Source: an uncultured Caryophanales bacterium | Lineage (GTDB): Bacteria > Bacillota_I > Bacilli_A > RF39 > UBA660 | NCBI GenBank assembly: GCA_946414975.1 | Contig: CAMKQS010000068.1 | Coordinates: 1-7,433, forward strand | Length of the DNA: 7,433 nucleotides | Direction of reading: 5' to 3' | Part shown: in pieces, positions 5,139 to 7,433 of the stretch | Layout of the letters: the number at the start of each line of letters is the position of its first letter | Position numbering within the stretch: the first letter of the stretch is position 1 | Notes under the pieces: generated by a model | Told to the model about the DNA's origin: nothing | Database searches by the model: none | The model's input: the letters and a program-made list of their open reading frames with translations, nothing else | Made by a program: the position numbers and the translations under genes

Positions 5139-7184
5139 ATGAAAAATGTAATGAATAAAATTTCTAAGTTTACTTTAAAATTTAGTAGTCAGTTAAAAAA
5201 AAGACTTATTAATTTAGTAAAGAATATATTTGTTTATATAAAAACAAATTTACTTGTTGAAGTGTTTCTTATAGTAAATATTATTAATGGTATAATGTTA
5301 AGATTTTTGACAGTAAAAAATCAGTTTGCTATAAAGCCAGTTTTAGGGGATTTAACATTTTTAATTGCTATAGTTTCTTTTTGCTATTTTATAAAACCTA
5401 AAAAACAGATTAGATATTTATTTATTTTTTCTGTAATATTTAGCATAGTTTGTTTTATAAATTGTGTATATTATAGTAATTATATTTCATTTGCGTCATT
5501 TTCTATGTTATCTACTGCAACAGAGTTAACAGGGTATACTGATGCAGTAATACAAAATATACTAGAATTTAAAGATTTTATATTCTTTATTCCACCATTT
5601 ATACTTTTGTTTTTTCATTTTCAATTTAAGAAAAAAGACTATTATAATCGTGTAGAAAAAATTGAAAAAGGAAAAAAGAGATTTTTAAATACAATAGGTA
5701 TTACATTAATTTCTCTAGGTATTTTTGTTACACAATTAACCTCTACTGATTTAAGTAGATTAAATAAACAATGGAACAGGTCATCAATAGTTATGGAGTT
5801 TGGTATATATATTTATCAAGCTAATGATGTTGTAAGTTGTATCAAAACTAAAATGAATACTATGTTTGGTTATGATGAAGCAGCAAAGAAATTTAGAGAG
5901 TATTATTCTACTAAAGAAAAATCTGATCCTAATAAATATACAGATATTTTTAAGGATAAAAATGTATTAGTTATTCATGCTGAATCTTTCCAAGGATTTA
6001 CAATGGATTTAAAATTTAATGATAAAGAATTGACACCTAATATGAATCGCTTATCTAAAGAGGGAATATATTTTAATAATTTTTATGCAGAAGAGTCTAC
6101 TGGTACTAGTAGTGATACAGAATTTACTTTTTCATCTAGTTTAATGCCAGCATCTAACGGTACAGTATTTATGAATTATTTTAATAGAAATTATGTTACT
6201 ACACAAAAATTATTAAAAGAGCAAGGCTATTATACATTTAGTATGCATGGAAATAATGGTAGTGCTTGGAATAGAGATGTTATGTATAAATATATAGGAT
6301 ATGATAGATTCTATAGTAAAAAAGATTATGAAATTGATGAAGAAATAGGTTTAGGTTTATCTGATAAATCATTCTTTAGACAATCTGTTGAGAAAATTAA
6401 AGATATTAATAATGAGCATGATAAATGGTATGGATTACTTGTTATGCTTACTAATCATACACCATTTAGTGATATAAAAAATTATTCTGATTATTCAGTT
6501 GATTTAAATAATGATGATGGAACTGTTACACCTTATCTAGAAGGTAGTAAGATGGGAAATTATTTAAAATCAGTTCATTATGCAGATGAAGCAATAGGAC
6601 AGCTTATGAATTCTCTAGAAGAAGAAGGATTACTAGAAGATACGATTGTTGTTATATATGGAGATCATGATGCTAAGTTAAAAACTAGTGAATTTGAAAG
6701 ATTATATTATAATGAAAATATTGATTCTATTTTAATAGATCCAAGTAAAAAGATTGAAAAAATAGATGATTACACATATGAATTAAATAGAAAAGTACCA
6801 TTTATAATTTGGTCAAAAGATAAATTAAATACTGATTATGTTGGAACTTTTAATATAGCTATGGGAATGATTGACGTATCTCCAACTTTAGGGAATATGC
6901 TAGGATTTTATAATCCGTATGCCTTAGGAGTAGATATTTTCAGTGTTGATGAAAATGCTATTGTATTTCCAGATGGTAATTGGATGACTAATAAACTTTA
7001 TTATAACAGTTCTAAAAAAGAATATAGACAACTTGAGCAAGATACATCTATAAGTATCGATTATATAGATAAATATAGCCGTCATGCGGAACTATTGATT
7101 GAACTTTCTAATGGTATTATAGATTACGATTTAATAAATAAAGTTAACGAAGGAGACGTTCAATTAAATATAAATGAAAATTAA
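5139..7184 (+). CDS. LTA synthase family membrane phosphoglycerol transferase
   Basis: A 681-residue polytopic enzyme of the LtaS/sulfatase (alkaline phosphatase superfamily) family, slightly longer than typical LtaS (about 650). Known members move glycerol-phosphate from phosphatidylglycerol onto a glycolipid or growing lipoteichoic acid outside the membrane. Five hydrophobic helices lie at about 36-58, 67-86, 90-112, 143-163 and 182-201, followed by a large extracellular domain. Catalytic landmarks aligned to S. aureus LtaS are HAESFQ with metal ligand E282, GTSSDTEF (322-329), GNNGSAWNR (371-379), TNH with H440, and YGDH with D509/H510. The nucleophile position, Thr in LtaS (GKTSDAEF), is Ser324 here. 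ALGVDIF near 595-601 ends the fold. The motif TDLSRLNKQWNR (203-214) after the last helix, from memory, recurs in a Firmicutes subgroup of this family. Which polymer it makes (true LTA, a primer, or another phosphoglycerol modification) cannot be told from sequence. It has its own promoter and ends in a terminator. Confidence 0.92.
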   Translation: MKNVMNKISKFTLKFSSQLKKRLINLVKNIFVYIKTNLLVEVFLIVNIINGIMLRFLTVKNQFAIKPVLGDLTFLIAIVSFCYFIKPKKQIRYLFIFSVIFSIVCFINCVYYSNYISFASFSMLSTATELTGYTDAVIQNILEFKDFIFFIPPFILLFFHFQFKKKDYYNRVEKIEKGKKRFLNTIGITLISLGIFVTQLTSTDLSRLNKQWNRSSIVMEFGIYIYQANDVVSCIKTKMNTMFGYDEAAKKFREYYSTKEKSDPNKYTDIFKDKNVLVIHAESFQGFTMDLKFNDKELTPNMNRLSKEGIYFNNFYAEESTGTSSDTEFTFSSSLMPASNGTVFMNYFNRNYVTTQKLLKEQGYYTFSMHGNNGSAWNRDVMYKYIGYDRFYSKKDYEIDEEIGLGLSDKSFFRQSVEKIKDINNEHDKWYGLLVMLTNHTPFSDIKNYSDYSVDLNNDDGTVTPYLEGSKMGNYLKSVHYADEAIGQLMNSLEEEGLLEDTIVVIYGDHDAKLKTSEFERLYYNENIDSILIDPSKKIEKIDDYTYELNRKVPFIIWSKDKLNTDYVGTFNIAMGMIDVSPTLGNMLGFYNPYALGVDIFSVDENAIVFPDGNWMTNKLYYNSSKKEYRQLEQDTSISIDYIDKYSRHAELLIELSNGIIDYDLINKVNEGDVQLNINEN

Positions 7185-7212
7185 TCTTACATTTGTTAAG
7201 ATTAATTTTTTT
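7177..7212 (+). terminator. Intrinsic terminator overlapping the stop codon
   Basis: The 13 nt at 7177-7189 are the perfect reverse complement of 7197-7209, with a 7-nt loop and a T7 run at 7206-7212. The stem begins inside the last codons and covers the stop (7182-7184). It has only two GC pairs, but the A-stem-T layout is typical of an intrinsic terminator, and the same shape on the other strand could work in both directions. Confidence 0.75.
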
Positions 7213-7216
7213 ATAC

Positions 7217-7246
7217 TTGTAATTTAGTATTAGTATGTGCTAAAAT
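7217..7246 (+). promoter_or_regulatory. Extended -10 promoter of the tRNA operon
   Basis: TTGTAA (7217-7222), an 18-nt spacer and TAAAAT (7241-7246), preceded directly by TGC, the extended -10 form. The predicted start near 7253 is about 12 nt before the first tRNA. The same TTGTAA plus TGN combination is used before the LTA-synthase-like gene. Confidence 0.65.
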
Positions 7247-7265
7247 ATATTTAAGTGCTAAATAT

Positions 7266-7340
7266 TGCCCCATAGCCAAGCGGTAAGGCGGTGGACTCTG
7301 ACTCCATTATGCATTGGTTCGAATCCAATTGGGGCAGCCA
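7266..7340 (+). tRNA. trnQ: tRNA-Gln (anticodon CUG)
   Basis: 75 nt including an encoded CCA. The acceptor TGCCCCA (7266-7272) pairs with TGGGGCA (7330-7336), with discriminator G7337. The U1-A72 pair is typical of bacterial tRNA-Gln. The D-stem is GCC/GGC. The anticodon stem GTGGA/TCCAT holds the loop CTCTGAC, so the anticodon is CTG (7298-7300), reading CAG. The T-arm ATTGG/CCAAT holds the loop TTCGAAT. All stems are intact. The usual Gln tRNA in such AT-rich genomes has UUG, so this one is either a second isoacceptor or unusual. Confidence 0.96.
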
Positions 7341-7351
7341 TTTTTTTATAT

Positions 7352-7427
7352 GCTGAAATAGCTCAGTTGGTAGAGCAGCTCACTCGTAATGAGCAGGTCG
7401 TAGGTTCAAGTCCTATTTTCAGCACCA
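7352..7427 (+). tRNA. trnT: tRNA-Thr (anticodon CGU)
   Basis: 76 nt including an encoded CCA. The acceptor GCTGAAA (7352-7358) pairs with TTTCAGC (7417-7423), with discriminator A7424. The D-stem is GCTC/GAGC. The anticodon stem GCTCA/TGAGC holds the loop CTCGTAA, so the anticodon is CGT (7385-7387), reading ACG. The T-arm GTAGG/CCTAT holds the loop TTCAAGT. It lies 11 nt after tRNA-Gln in a T-rich spacer without a promoter, so both are probably one transcript. Its 3' end and any further tRNAs are outside the window. Confidence 0.96.
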
Positions 7428-7433
7428 TTTTAA

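Noticed and set aside
2..7184. Mycoplasma-type code (TGA as Trp)
   Set aside because: All five proteins are full length under the standard code and Trp is TGG throughout.
1..7433. CRISPR array, insertion sequence or prophage
   Set aside because: No regularly spaced direct repeats, transposase, integrase or phage gene is seen.

Overview
The window is extremely AT-rich, and all of its genes lie on the plus strand. The proteins are rich in Lys, Asn and Ile. All Trp codons are TGG, so there is no sign of the mycoplasma code. The lepA-hemW gene pair, an LTA-synthase-type enzyme, sigma-A-like promoters and CCA-encoding tRNA genes point to a low-GC Firmicutes/Bacilli relative. A host- or gut-associated anaerobe of the RF39/Erysipelotrichia sort is my guess, and the species is not identifiable from sequence alone. 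The dockerin-bearing secreted protein fits an anaerobic, gut-type lifestyle.

Left part (1-2121). The window opens inside, or just before the start of, an unrecognised protein with a Lys-rich linker and one C-terminal membrane helix. A 245-bp gap follows. It holds a small terminator hairpin, a perfect 14-bp palindrome, an 11-bp inverted repeat and a very good promoter. A tentative hydrophobic micro-ORF lies on the minus strand of this gap. The promoter drives a 338-aa secreted or membrane-anchored protein built from a duplicated unit (Cys-pair motif plus dockerin, so four dockerin Ca-loops) and a C-terminal domain with one more Cys pair.

Middle part (2122-5112). A terminator-like stem ends the dockerin gene. 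A consensus promoter then drives lepA (elongation factor 4) and, 4 nt after it, hemW (radical SAM heme-chaperone family). This pair is a conserved Firmicutes neighbourhood, but here the usual heat-shock genes (hrcA, grpE, dnaK) do not follow.

Right part (5113-7433). An extended -10 promoter buried in the end of hemW can drive a five-helix membrane phosphoglycerol transferase of the LTA synthase family, whose predicted nucleophile is Ser rather than the usual Thr. A hairpin terminator overlaps its stop codon. A separate promoter then serves two tRNA genes, tRNA-Gln(CUG) and tRNA-Thr(CGU), both with C at the wobble position. The window ends 6 nt after the second tRNA.

The genes do not form one pathway. 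lepA and the tRNAs serve translation, hemW is a radical SAM housekeeping gene, and the dockerin and LTA-synthase-like proteins act at the cell surface.
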